Source: Saprolegnia diclina VS20 (Eukaryota; Oomycota; Saprolegniomycetes; Saprolegniales; Saprolegniaceae). From it: 27,867 nt of DNA. A program made the translations under genes and the position numbers. The stretch spans positions 99,975 to 127,841 of the forward strand of contig NW_008246080.1 in NCBI RefSeq assembly GCF_000281045.1, written 5' to 3'. Positions within the stretch are counted from its first letter, which is position 1; every line of letters starts with the position of its first letter. Under the pieces are notes generated by a model that saw nothing but the letters and a program-made list of their open reading frames with translations, did no database searches and had not been told where the DNA came from. Positions 1-12,100 of the stretch are shown piece by piece.

Positions 1-373
1 TCTGACAAATAGAAACATCCATTTCAAATGGATTCCGCGAAAGTTTCTCTTGTTGTAGGCATCGAACGGCAACGCAACAGGGTTTTTTGTGCTCTTCAAA
101 GCCATCTCTACACACCTGCAACGTAAGAGCGATTTCACTTGCAATGTCTGATTCGTCATGCGAGGTCGGCGGGATGCGCTGTGGAGCGTGAGTGATGACG
201 TATGATTGGACATAAATAATTTTAAATCTGACCAATAAAGCGCATCGAATTCAGATCCAATAACCTGACACCACCCACACCTCATCTAACCACCCCTTTT
301 TCATATCCAAGTATCGAAAGAGCGATTCTTTAGCCACCGTTCGCGATGTTGCTAGCGTCTCGAAGCCACTACG
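1..373. other. AT-richer intergenic stretch, no gene seen
   Basis: No reading frame here has coding character. The stretch is richer in A and T than the neighbouring genes, with an AT-rich patch around 211-240 that includes an AATAAA at about 232-237. This could be a polyadenylation signal for a plus-strand gene ending left of the window, but nothing confirms that. Confidence 0.4.
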
Positions 374-883
374 TTAAAACATCTTCAAAAAAAGCGAGCC
401 CAACACGCGATTGATTGAGCTCGAGTACAGTCGCAGACGCAAAGCCGTCGACCACAAGAGCTGCGAACTTGTGCACAAGGGCGCCTCGTCAAGTTTTTTA
501 CGGACTCTCGTGTTTTGTGCTGTATGTATAGAGCACGACGCAGGGAGTCCGAAATCCAAGAATGGTGCTCGTCGCGTGCCCACAGCGCGTGCCATGCACA
601 GCTTTAGTCGATGCAAGACCATTTGATACATTGATACATTGATACGGTCTCTATACCTGTAGATGTTGCCGCGCGGGTGTCGCAACGCGAACAGCTTCCC
701 TTCTGCAATCTGTTTGGCGCACTTCTGGTACATGTACGTGCTTTCCAAAGTCTCGTCGTCGCAGTGGTGGATGCGTGCACTACGATGGGTCCAGCCCATG
801 CAAGTGCTATTACGACCTGCCAAAAGCCTCCCGCTCCGACGCTCTGGTCGTCTCTCCTTCGCAGCAATAGGCTTGCAAATCAC
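374..883 (-). other. Unassigned minus-strand reading frame, possible small gene or gene remnant
   Basis: A 169-codon open frame on the minus strand has no ATG at its upstream end; its first possible codon is GTG. I do not recognise the product. The best coding-like part is about 655-770, which encodes a stretch rich in charged and aromatic residues, including HHCDDETLES and GKLFALRHPRGN. It is followed on the minus strand by a possible donor GTATAG near 659. A second minus-strand frame over about 780-865 encodes a hydrophobic run (GGFWQVVIALAWAGPIVV). Either a short-intron gene has been cut into frames, or this is a decayed gene, or it is chance. A period-8 tandem repeat (TGATACAT) sits inside at 624-647. 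No function is proposed. Confidence 0.2.
624..647. repeat. Short tandem repeat, period 8
   Basis: TGATACAT occurs twice in perfect tandem at 624-639, followed by a third imperfect copy TGATACGG up to 647. It is a small microsatellite-like repeat with no evident role. Confidence 0.7.
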
Positions 884-1008
884 TGCTTTGGGACTGCAAA
901 CGCGAGCTCGACGCTAGAGCTTTTGCCGACGAGCCAATTTGCCGCGTACAAGGTCGTTGCTCATGTCCATTGCTAGCGGTCGCAACGAAAACGCCACGTT
1001 ATCAAGGG

Positions 1009-2805
1009 TTAGGTATACACGAGCCGTCGCACGCTCAAGTTCAAAGGATCTGTGACGTAGAGCGCGCCAGACGCGTCGATATAAATGTACTGGGGATAGT
1101 TGAACGCGGCGGAGCTGCCCGCGCCGTCGACGTTGCCGAAGACGCCGGGTGTACCCGCGATCGTGATGACGTCATCATTCGTATCGATCGCGCGGATGCA
1201 ATGGTTATGGGTGTCGACCACAAACACAATACCATCAGAGTCGGCCACAATACCATGGGGTTCGTTGAAGGCGGCACTCGCACCGTGGCCGTCGGCGTGG
1301 CCCGCCGTACTACTGCCAATGTCTGTGGCACTGCCGTCGAGACCAATCTTGCGCACGAGGTTGCCGTCCGTGATATACACCAGACCCGACGGCGCCTCTG
1401 CAACCCCAAGCGGAACGTTGTAGGTTGGTATCGATGCTGGACCGACGGCCCCAGGCCCCGAGAACGTTGAGACAGTGCCGGCGCTGATCGACCGTACTTT
1501 GGCGTTGTTCGTGTCGGCGACAAGGACGCGGTTGGTGCCAACGGCGATGCCCATTGGTCCATGAAACGTGGCGGCGCTGACACTTCCGTCAGCACTGCCC
1601 GTGGCACCGGTACCAGCCAAGGTTGCGACGACACCTCTCGCGTCCACCGTGCGCACAGCGTTGTTACCGGCGTCGGCCACGAGCAGCGTTCCGTCGGAAG
1701 CGAGCGCGAGGCCGCCAATGTACAAAAAGCGTGCGCTTGCGTTGACGCCGTTGAGAAACCCCGTCGAACTTGCCGAGCCTGCCAACGGCGTCAGTTTATT
1801 GCTGGCGAGATCGATGCGCATGATGGAACTTGAACTGTCGGCGACGAACAGTGAATATGCGTCACCAGTGATGCCCTTGAGCGAGGTAAAATTGGTGATG
1901 ACGCCATTGCCTACAAACGTTGACACGGTGTACGATCGGTTGGCGACCGGTGGCGGTGTCGGCGCAGGAGACGGTGCAGGCATCGGCGTGGGTGTCGGCA
2001 CAGTCGGCGTAGTGGGCGTCGGCGCGTTCGAGGTTGATGTCGCTTCGTTCGACGACGGGATGAACGCAACGCAGAGTCCAATGATGCAAATAAGAGCAGC
2101 GACCAATAGCCCAAGGCCATAGAGCCTCTTGCGACGCTGTCGTCTTGGCGCTGCACTGTCCTCCCCAGTGCTGACGTCGTCCAAGATGTAAGCCGTTCGT
2201 GTTTGGGTCTGCTGGACCATTGCACCGAGTGTGGCGACGACACTGGCGATCGATTTTCGCTCCGAGAGTGGCAGACAAGTCAAGCCATTGGCCAGCGTCC
2301 AGAGATCCACGGGCATCGTCTCGGGCCTGCGGTCACTGAGATCCATTTTCGCGTCGACCAAACCACGGTAGGCTTCGATCAGACAACTGCCAAACGCACA
2401 CACATCGGCGGTCTGCGCATCGGCCAGACGCATCTTGTCCTCGATCTGGAGGTCACGGGGGGCACTCAGGCTGGCCTTATAGCCGCCACCGATCGCATCG
2501 CAGACACCAACCGTTGCACATGACACGTCACCGTGAAACAAACCTTGGTCGTGCGTCGACGCGAGGTCTTTGGCGGCATCGAGGAGCAGCTGGAGTCGCA
2601 TTGGCGGTGACACTTGAACGAGCCGGAGAAAGACGCGCAGCGAGCCATACTCAGCGTTCCTTATGTTGCTTGGCTGGTGCTTGGGGGGAACCAATGCGTG
2701 GGAGGTAAGTAGGTCGACGCTCACGCAATCGGGCGCTGCCACGAGGCGACCGGACGCGGGGTCGCCGGGAGCGTCGCCGGTCGCCAGTGTATCGGCAGTG
2801 GACAT
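1009..2805 (-). CDS. Single-pass membrane protein: degenerate kinase C-lobe, TM helix, NHL-repeat ectodomain
   Basis: This is a 598-residue protein if it starts at the ATG at 2805; the frame extends further up without another ATG. Residues 52-200 resemble a protein kinase from the hinge onward. EYGSL lies at 52-56, a catalytic-loop relic HGDVSCATV at 91-99 has Thr where Asn is expected, and DVCAFG at 134-139 matches subdomain IX. No glycine loop, VAIK lysine or DFG is visible, so it should be catalytically dead. A basic stop-transfer cluster RRQRRKR (221-227) precedes a hydrophobic helix at about 228-249, then a Pro/Thr linker at 259-287. Six NHL-type motifs follow at about 319, 374, 427, 476, 527 and 582, enough for one six-bladed propeller. 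Four N-glycosylation sequons (289, 305, 355, 589) all lie on the propeller side. The layout implies a cytosolic N terminus and an external or lumenal propeller, as in a sensor or adhesion protein. The missing N-lobe may lie in an unseen upstream exon. Confidence 0.75.
   Translation of the reverse strand: MSTADTLATGDAPGDPASGRLVAAPDCVSVDLLTSHALVPPKHQPSNIRNAEYGSLRVFLRLVQVSPPMRLQLLLDAAKDLASTHDQGLFHGDVSCATVGVCDAIGGGYKASLSAPRDLQIEDKMRLADAQTADVCAFGSCLIEAYRGLVDAKMDLSDRRPETMPVDLWTLANGLTCLPLSERKSIASVVATLGAMVQQTQTRTAYILDDVSTGEDSAAPRRQRRKRLYGLGLLVAALICIIGLCVAFIPSSNEATSTSNAPTPTTPTVPTPTPMPAPSPAPTPPPVANRSYTVSTFVGNGVITNFTSLKGITGDAYSLFVADSSSSIMRIDLASNKLTPLAGSASSTGFLNGVNASARFLYIGGLALASDGTLLVADAGNNAVRTVDARGVVATLAGTGATGSADGSVSAATFHGPMGIAVGTNRVLVADTNNAKVRSISAGTVSTFSGPGAVGPASIPTYNVPLGVAEAPSGLVYITDGNLVRKIGLDGSATDIGSSTAGHADGHGASAAFNEPHGIVADSDGIVFVVDTHNHCIRAIDTNDDVITIAGTPGVFGNVDGAGSSAAFNYPQYIYIDASGALYVTDPLNLSVRRLVYT
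2674..2724 (-). other. Candidate in-frame 51-nt intron in the NHL/pseudokinase gene
   Basis: On the minus strand, a GTGAGC donor (2724) and a CACCAG acceptor (2674) bracket 51 nt with no stop and no frame change. The size fits the other introns in this window. Splicing would remove 17 residues just before the hinge-like EYGSL motif. The sequence alone cannot decide whether it is spliced. Confidence 0.35.
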
Positions 2806-3133
2806 CACAGCCAAACGACAGGGTGGGTGCAGTGTACGTGCGCACTGCAAGTGTAAGTCATGTATTCAAAAGAATGATTCACCTCGAAATAGAAACTCGT
2901 GGAGCTTTTGGAGTTGGGTATTTTCGGCCTCTGATTTTGATATTTACTGTATCAACTTTGGAGGTCGAGAAGATCGGCCTCTTTGGTATGTCCCATTATT
3001 TTGTACGCATGTCCTTGCTGTGCCGCTCTTGAGGTTGTGAGCATTAACATTAGACAACGTGACATATCACACTCTGCATCACCCGTCCTTTATAAAATAC
3101 AAACATGCAATTGTGTAGGTTATATAACTTGTT
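2806..3133. other. Intergenic region between the NHL gene start and the midasin 3' end
   Basis: 328 bp separate the two minus-strand genes. The stretch is AT-richer and shows no coding frame. It should hold the midasin 3' UTR and the promoter of the NHL gene. A possible acceptor (a pyrimidine-rich run ending TTGCAG on the minus strand, near 2845) would fit an upstream non-coding or N-lobe exon, but no matching coding exon is visible. Confidence 0.4.
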
Positions 3134-6100
3134 CTAGTCGCTGCCTTGAAGGAGCTCAAACCACTGCCGCAGCGCGTTGCATAGCGTTTCGGGCAACAGC
3201 GTCGTGTCCTTCATGATGACGTAATACGGGAACGGGAAGTTGTCCATGTAGGGCGTCATCTCGACCTTGCCGCGCACAAACGAGACGCTCTGCGTGTCGC
3301 AAATGCCTTGGCCGTCCTTGGGGTGGTCGACGATCAACAGCACAATCAGCTGCTGCTTCTCCATCGCGTGCTGGACCAGCTTTTGCATGCGCGTGCGGCC
3401 GTCCTTGTCGAAGCGGCCGTCGGAAATCATGAAGACGATCTGCGTGATCTCGCTCCCGCTGTGGTGGCTCGACGCCTTGGCCTGGTCCAAGAGCCCCACG
3501 ATGGCCTCGAGCGTCTGGACCATGTGCGTCTTGGTCTGGTCAAACTGGAACGACCGAATGACGCGGCCACCGGCGTCGTCCGTGAACGGCATATCGAACG
3601 GATGCAAGAGCTCGACGGCAGCGCCAAACTTGACGACTGAAATGTCACCGACTTCGAGCTGCGTCATACCCTTGCAGAGCGTCGTGAGCGCCTCCAGCGC
3701 GAGCCGACCGGCGTGGTTGTCGGCCATCGATTCCGAGTCGTCGATCGCCACCATGACTTGGTACGCGCGCTTGCTCGGCTTCGTGCGCCGCAGCCAGATC
3801 TTGTCCTTCCGGAACGACGAAGCAATGTACGGGATGACCTTGCGCATGTTGATGCGCTTCCCCGTGCGGTAGTCGCCCTGGAGACGCGACCGGAGCATCG
3901 GCGCCAGCACGAGACGCAGCTGCTCGCAGAGACGCTGGGCGCCCGCACGCGTAATGTGGTCATACGTGTTCCAGAGCGCCGTGCCGCGCTCGATCGAGTC
4001 GACGGTAGGACACGACATGGCCGCGTCCAACTGCACTCGGAGCGCGTCGACGTCAAAGCTCGTGGTAGCGTCAAGGCCGCTTTCGCCGCCAGCGCCGGCA
4101 CCGGACGCGACGACCGGCGCAAACTCGTCGACTTCTTCGTCGATGCGGCGTTCAAAGTCGTTGCGGACGTCGTCGTCGTCGACGCCCATGTCGTCATCGA
4201 CGTCCTCGTCAATGAGCTCTTCGGCCTTGAGACCTTGCTCCTTGGCCTTCTGCATCTTGTCTTGCGGGGCCTTGGGCGCCTTCTCTTCGTCCTGGGTCTC
4301 GGTCGGCTTGTCGTCGACGACCGGGGTTTCTTCGGGCGCCGGCGTCTCGTCGTCGTCCATGGGCTCGTCGGGCTTGTCGCCGTCCTTGTCCTCGTCGTCG
4401 TCGGCGCCGTGCATGACCGTGTCTTCGGTCGGTGCGAGGGCCAACTCGGCCTTCTCGTCGTCGTCCGCGAGCTCGCCGACACCGCCGTCGTCCTTTGTAT
4501 CGTCGTCGGCGCCGTCGTCGTCGTTCTCATCCGCGTTTTGGTCCTTGGTCGCGTCCGAGTCGAGGATCTCCATGCGCTTGCGCCAATGTTCCTGCGCCTT
4601 GCGCGGGTTTTGGTACGGGTTGGGGTCCTTGCGCTCGCGCGACTGCGGGTCCGCCGACGCATCGCTGTGCACCGACTGCAGATCCTTTCCTTCCGGGTTG
4701 GCTTGGCCGCCCTGGCGATCTTGGTTCTGCTCGGCCGAGTCTTCCGCGTCCGCCATGTCCTCGTCGGCCTTTTCTTGGTCGTCTTCCTTGGCTTCTTCGG
4801 GCTCCATCGTGTCGGCGCCGTCCTTGGACTCGAGGCCCGCGACCGCGCCGGCGTTCTGGCTCTCGTCCTTCTTCTCCTCTGGCATGATCTCTTCGGGCAC
4901 TTCCTCTTCCAGCTTGGACTCGTCGTCCTTTTGCTCGTCGGGGACGTCCTGATCGTCCATACCGGCGCCCATCGAGACGGGCTCGGGCGCCTCCGCATCC
5001 TCTTCGTCGTCCTTGGCCTCGTCGTCTTCGGGCGCAGCCGACTCGTCCTCGGCACCCTCGCCTTCAGGCGACTCGTCGTTCGGCATCTCTTCGTCGATTT
5101 GCTCGTCGTCGTCCTTGTCCTTGTCGTCGTCGTCACCGTCACCATCGAGCTTCATGTCTTCTGCAAACTCTTCTTCCTCGGGCTTGGACTCTTCGTCGTC
5201 AGGGTTGGCGTCGCGCGGCGCCAGGTCGTCGTGATCTTCCTCGTACTTGTCTTCAGTATCTTCGTTGATCTCGTCGTCGGGCATCGGACCATCCTTCTTC
5301 TCATCGTCGTCGTCACCACCGTCGTCATCGTCGTCCTTCGAGTCGTCGGCGGCGGCCGGGGGTTGCGGCGTGTCCTTCTTCTCATCCTTGTCCTTGTCAT
5401 CCTTCTCATCCTCGTCTTCGTCACCGTCCTTGCCGCGGACTTCGTCTTCGAGCGCCTCGCCTTCCATTTCCTTGTCGTCAAACTTCTCCTTGTCCTTGTC
5501 AATGTTGTCGTCTTCGTCGTCCGAGTCTTCACCCCACCGCTTCTCGTCGACAATGTTGTCTTCGTCAAAGTCGCCCATTTCACGGTCGAGTTCCTCTTGG
5601 TCGTCGTCGTCGTCCTTGTCGTCGTCCTTCTGGTCGTCGTCGTCAATGTCCTCAAGCTGTCCGTCAAAGTCGTTGTTCATCTCGAGACCCGAGTCGTCCT
5701 TCTCCTTGTCCTTCTTCTCTTGGTTCTCGGGCGGCGGCTCGTCGCCCTTGAGGCCGAGCAACTGCTCTTCGTCCTCGATCTGGTCCGACACGTCCTTCTT
5801 GCCGTCGCCTTCGCCCATGCCCGTGCCTTCCACGTCATCTTCAAAGTTGAACTGACCGCCGGTCGAGTCGTCTTCCTTCTCTTCTGGCGCCTTGCAAAAG
5901 CCGTTCGAGAGCAGCGTCCGGAAGACGCGGACGATGACAAACTCGGCTTTGGACATGCTCTTGTGGACGTAGATGACGTCGGCGAGCAGCTGGTAGTGCC
6001 ACTGGACAAGCGCGCTGAGCGCCGGCACGAGCGACTGCACCCAGCGCAAGCACGGCGCCACGTCCGCCGACGACGATGCATGCAAGTGCGACAGAAGCGA

Positions 6101-9100
6101 GAGCAGCTGCGCCGGAATCTTGTGCACTTGGCTCTGGCCCACGAGCTTGGCGAGGTGTTGGTGACACACAACCATCGAGTCCAAGTCGACCTTGTCGTCG
6201 TTGCTGGTCTCAAAGAGGCTGCACGCCTGCTGGATCGAGAGCAAAATGCTCTCGACAACCGTGTTGAAGCGGCCGCCGACTGCTTCGACGAGGTCGCGCG
6301 ACTCGGTGGTTGCCGGCGCACGGTGCGAGGCCGCATCCGCCGCCCACTGCGCCTGCTCGGCGGTCAACGACGAGAGCGCATCCCGAATGCTGACGACCGA
6401 CTTGGCGCTGCAGAACGCGTCCAGCTGCGCAACCACGGCCTCGCCACCCGCCGCCGACGCCAAAAGCGGCGCCGGGTCGAGCCACAAGGCGCCCGGCTGC
6501 TCGAGCAAATGCGGCGAAAAGCCCGTCGTCGTCGACGCCGTCTTGTCTTGAAAGCCAAAGCTTGTCGCCGCGTCAAAGTTGCCGTCGTCGGACGGCACTT
6601 CGGGAATGCCAGAGTGCGCGGCCACCGACGCTTTGGCGACTTGCGCGCCGCACTGCTGCAGCGCCGTGAGGAGCTGGCCGAGCACCGGGTCGTCAGCAAA
6701 GAGCAGCAACAGTTCATCGACCCATTTCGTCAGCTGGAGCAGCGTCGCGGTCTGCGCGTCGCGCCACGCCGCCAAGAAGGTCTGGGCGTGGACGAGGTCG
6801 TGGGACGCCGGAAGCGACTGCAGTTGCGCGAGGCCAAAGAGGAGACCTTCGTGCGTCGACACCATCTGTGCGAGCAGCGCGCGCTGTTGCAGCATCGTGT
6901 GCAGCATGTTCTCAGCGTACCCCGACATGCGGTCTACCTCGGACCACGAAATGTCCTTGTTGTAGCCCGACGCGACCGTGAAGCGCATCGACTGGATCTG
7001 CGAGAGGAACCGGTAGTAGTAGCTGTCGGCGTGCGCCCAGAGGCCCGCGACTCCCGACGACGTAGTCGCTACGACGTCCGGGTGCAACCGAAGCACTGTG
7101 TCGACAAACGGCACGTCGAGCTCGAGCAACGACTGCATGTGCTGCTGCTGCGGCGGCGTCTTGGTCTTGAGGTGCGAGAACCCCTGCGACTTGAGCTCGG
7201 CGAGGAGGTCGACGAGCGCCTTCTTCTTCGCACCCTTGGGGGCCGAGTCCGACTTGAGCTTCTCAATGCGGTAAATGATCGTCTCGCAGAGGTCTTCACC
7301 GACGTGGCGACCAGCCTGATTGCGGCGCAGCGCCGCATCCGTGAGGAGCTCGGTCGCCGTGTACTTTTGGATCTTGCGCGTCAGCGTCGGGAGCTGCGCG
7401 ACCCAGCGGAAGTTGTCCACGGCCGCCGTCCACGCTTCGGGGAGCGCCACTGGTGCTTCCTTGGTCTTGGCCGGCATGAGCACGATGCGCCACACTTCCT
7501 TGGGCGCATCGTTTTCGTCGGCGTCGTCCTTGATGTCCATCGGGGCGTCGTCGTCGGCGTCCTTTTCCGTGTCCTTGACGAGCTCGACAGGGTCGTCGCG
7601 CGCCTTGAGGTCGTTCCACGTCGTCTGAAGCGCTTGGATGCCGTCGTACTTTTCGTTGGTGATGTTGCCGTCGACGACCTTGTCGATGAACGTCTGCATC
7701 GGCATGTTGAGAATCTCTTCGTAGTCGCGGACAAACTTCATGAGCTTGCGGTGGCTCTTCTCGGCCGACGCCGCGAGCGAGTAGTACGTCTGCTCGTCCC
7801 AGCGCGAGATCTTGATAAAGTCGTTGAGCTGCGTCTGGATCGGCGTCCGGAGCCGCGACCACAGCGGGTGGCACCCGTACGTAAGGTGCTGCGCGTAGAA
7901 CCGGTACAAATGATACAAGGTCGACGCCAACCGAAGCGTCTCGAGCTTGGGCGCGTGCTGCACCTCGAGGAAGAGCTGGCCGCAGAACGCATAGAGCAGC
8001 ACGAGTCGCGTCTGGAACTGGCCGACCGTGCAAGTGCGAAGGAACGCATCCATCGTGTCGAAGAGCTGGAAACGCCAGCCCTTGGCCAAGAGCTCCGTGT
8101 CCGGCATCGACGTGAGCGTGAACATCCAGTTGAGCGTTGCGACTTCGGGCACGACCGTCTCGTCACCGCTCGGCGGCGACGTCAGCAGCGTGTACAGGTG
8201 GAACCAAGCTTTGCGCGCCTCGAGCTGGAACTTGCGCTCCTTGATGAGCATGAGCTGCGGCCACGAGTAGAGCTCGAGCTTGCGCCAGCGCACGACAAGG
8301 CCGCTCAGCGACGCGATCTCGTCGGTGATTGCGACGTCCCGAGACGCAATCGCCTGCCAGTCTTGGGCGTTCTTGAGGAGGAGCTCGACACCGACAAGGA
8401 TCTGCGCCAGCGGCACGTGCATCGACATTTGCCGCAGCCGGTTGGCCAGCAACAAGAGCTTTTGCAGAATCGCATTGTCGGGCCACTGCTCGAGAAGCGT
8501 CCGGACGCGGAGCATGAAGCGCTGGAGCGGCGACCGCACCATGACGACCTCCTTGACGTGCGCATCCTTGTGAAAGTCAATGCCCGCCACGTACGCCGCC
8601 GAGAGCTGCGAAAAGACCACGTTCGACGCCGGCGCCTGCTGCGCAAGCGACTGCTGCGCGTACACAATGTGGCCGCCACGCGTCGACACGTCGAGGGCCT
8701 CGTCGCGGAGGTCGTTGATCGACGCCTTGAGGTGGAACCCGACCTCGTACATGGTCTGGACCGCGGCCGCGCGCGACGTCGTGTAGCGCGTGTGCTGCGT
8801 AAAGAGGCGTTCGTGGGCAAACGAGACGAGCTGAATGACGGCGTCCGGGAGCGGCGACGCATCGATTGTCGGGTCAACGTCGGCGGGCGTCGCCACCAGC
8901 GGGTCCTCCAAGAGGTCCGAGAACGCCTTGGCAAAGTCGGGGAACTGCTGCCGGTACTCGCGCTCGAGGATTTGCTCTTCCGAGTCGATCTCGAGCGTCC
9001 GCGCTTTGAACCGGAAAAGCTGCTCGTCTTCTTCCCGCTTCTTGTCCATTTTCGCTTGGTTCTCCGTCCAGAGCGTCATGTAGCCATCAAAGATCGACTG

Positions 9101-12100
9101 CGCGACCGCGAGGTACGCGCCATTGGCCGCCGACTTGCGCCGGAAGAGCTGCAGCTGGTCGGTGTTTTGGAGCTCGAGCTGGTACAACGCCGTCGTCAAC
9201 CGGTGCAACCGCGGCACATGGTGGGCATCGAGAACCGCACCGTGGTCCAAAAGCGCCGACGCCGTCACCGGCAAACTCGCGGGGCTCGGCACACTGAGCA
9301 GCGTGCGCGCCAAGGACGCAATCGCCGGCTTGTCCTGCGCCGTGACGACGCTCATGAGCAGCGAGAGACCGTCCTTGGCGTGGTAGATGGCTGCAACCAC
9401 CGGCTCGATGACGTCGCCAAACACAACGTACTTGTGCTGCAGCCGACGCACAAAGCTCTCGGTGGTCTGCTGGAACATGATGAGCTCGCGGAGCACTTGG
9501 CTGCTCTCATTTGCGTCGATCGCGAGCGCTTCGCACCAGCCGACGACCTTGGCCGTCATGATGGTCGAGCCAAACCGGACAATCTCTTGGAAGGCCGCAC
9601 CAAAGAGCGCATCGTCGCACGGCCGCGCGATCGCCTTGTCGGTAAGCGCATCGACCTTGGCGATCGAGACGTCGACGTTCTCGGCCACGTACGCCTGCGG
9701 CGACTGCGCCTGGAGCACCGTGTCGACCGTGTTACGGCACGAAGCCCGCGCAATCTGCTGCAAAAGCACGTCGCGCTTGATGAGCGGCAATAACGCCGGG
9801 TCGAGCGGCGACGTCGGCGTCAAGAGGCCAAAGCGCCAGAGACCCAGAAGCGTCCACTGCACACCCTGCTGGCGCATCGACCCGCGTGGGAGACGCGCCG
9901 AGAGCACAAGACACGCCTTGAGAATCGGGAGCGACGCCACAAACCGAGCGTCTTTTGACGTCGCAAGCAGCGCCAGAAGATCGGTTGCGTCGCCACTTGC
10001 CGCGTAGACCGCCAGCGCGTCGTGCGCGTGAGGCACAAACACAAGCACCGTTGCGGACAGCAAATGCCACCAGTACGCGCCGCTGGTCGCGTCCAGGTCC
10101 GGGCACTCGTGGTGCTCGAGCCAGTGGGCGACCGCCTGCTGGAGCTTGGCGGTCGCAGCCGTCACGTCGACGATCGGCGTTTGCTTGAGCGGCTGGAGGT
10201 AGTGCAGCGCAAGCGTCGTTTCGACCGCCTGGTGCAGCCGCAAAAGACCGCCCGTCGAGGTCAGGGCCGCCTCTTGGCTCTCGGTGTGGTACACGCGGTT
10301 CGAGATCTTGTCGGCGTGCACGATACTGCTGTTCCAGAGGCGGTCGTGGAACGAGACGTAGATCGACTGCATGTGCTTGGTCACGACCCGCTTGAACTCG
10401 GCGTGGTCGTCGAGCGTCAGCGCCTTGCTGTTGTCGAGGTACACATGGCCGCGCCAGAGCACATCTTGGTACGGCACGAGCGTCACCGGCGACCGCGTCG
10501 GCACGTAGCGCTGCAGCGGCAGCCACTTGTCGATGCAGGCGAGGACCACCGGCACTTTGGTTGCAAACGACGCCAGCGGCGCCACGAGCAACTCGGACAA
10601 GTTTGCCACAATCTGGTGCTCGAGACGGAGATACAAGAGCTCCCGGAGCGGGCTCAACTGCAGCTGGATCCACATCTCCACCACCTTGCTGTTGTCGTCC
10701 GCGAGTAGCAGCACCGTCTTGGTCTCACCGCGGTCCATGTCGTCGTCGGGCGGCGTCAAATGCACGAGCATGTGCTTGTGCTCGGCGGCAAACTTGGCCT
10801 GCATCGCATCGTACGACGTGGACAGCGTCTTGGGCAGCTGCTGCAGCGTCGCAAACGACTGGTTGGCCGTCTCGATGAACCACGTGTACGTCGTGAGCGC
10901 GTGGAGGAGCTCTTGGCGGAATGCATGCGGCACCGAGAGGAGGCTGGACGGCGTAAACTCGTACACCGACGACGTCGTGCAAAGCATATCGAGCAGCGAC
11001 ACTTGCTGCTGGTGACCGGCGGCGGTGAGCGGCCCAGTCGCGGTCGCGGCGAGGCCCTCGACGGCCGAGATGGCCGACCACGTCGTGAGCGACGGTGGCA
11101 GCTGCCGGTGGCCGCCGCGCTTCCACAGCGCGTCCTTGGAGCGGGCAACGCCCATGCAGGTAGTAATACCAAACTCCATGCGCTCGAGCATGTCCTTGGC
11201 GTGTACGACCGCGGTGGAGAGCGTGAGCACATGCGTCTCGAGGTCGTTGAAGCCCTTGACGAGCCACTTCCACACCACCAAGAACGGGTGCCACGGAAAC
11301 ACAGGGGACGCAGTCGAGAAGACGCGGCCAAGCGCGTACCGGAGGTCAATCACCTTGGCGACGGCAGCCACGTGGCGCGCCGAGAGCACCTTGTACATGC
11401 TGAGCTGGACGAATTCGTCGAGAACCGCATCGAGCGCGTGCAAGGTCGGAAAGACAATCGGGATGAGATCGTTCTCGACGTCGACCGACTCGGCGCCGTG
11501 GAGGAAGCACTCGTACGACACGTTGAGGAGCGTCGCTGCCGCCTTCTTATTCGTCTTTTTGAGCGCCCGCTTGGTCTTCTTGGCCGTCGTCGTCACTTCA
11601 GTCGTTGCGAGACCCAAGAGCACCTGCTCTTGGAACCGAGGCCACCACATGTGTTGCAGCTACAAACACCAAATGCAGATGAGATCAGCGGGAGCGGCGA
11701 AGCGCGTACCATCTCGAGCGACTGTACAAGGGCGTCCACCGGTTGCCACTGCGTCTCAACGCTCGCCGCGTCCGACACCGCCTGCAGCAGCGCCGTCTTG
11801 AGCACGTGCAACGCCGGCGGGTTCGCAACAAGCGACGAGAGGTGCGGGGCCGCCACGGCCGCGCACGTCGCAATGGCTGACGACAGGCCGTTGAGAATCG
11901 ACTGCAAAAGCACTTCCGACCCGAGCCACGTGCCAAACGGGTGCGAGCATTGGGCGTGGAAGCCCGACGGTTGGCCGCTGCGGTACAGCGCCCACGGAAG
12001 AAGCTCCGTCGTCATGGCAGCAGTCGCATCCTGCAGACCGGCCGTCGCGCACTGCGTCCAAACGGCTTCGTCGTTCAAGAGCAAATGGCGCGGCCATTTG

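Noticed and set aside
2806-2850. Upstream extension of the NHL protein by 15 codons
   Set aside because: It begins with TTG, not ATG; the first ATG is at 2805.
3713-9793. 2026-codon open frame on the plus strand
   Set aside because: It lies opposite the third midasin exon, whose domains are all recognisable. Its predicted protein is Arg/Val/Leu-rich low complexity, as expected from the complement of biased codons.
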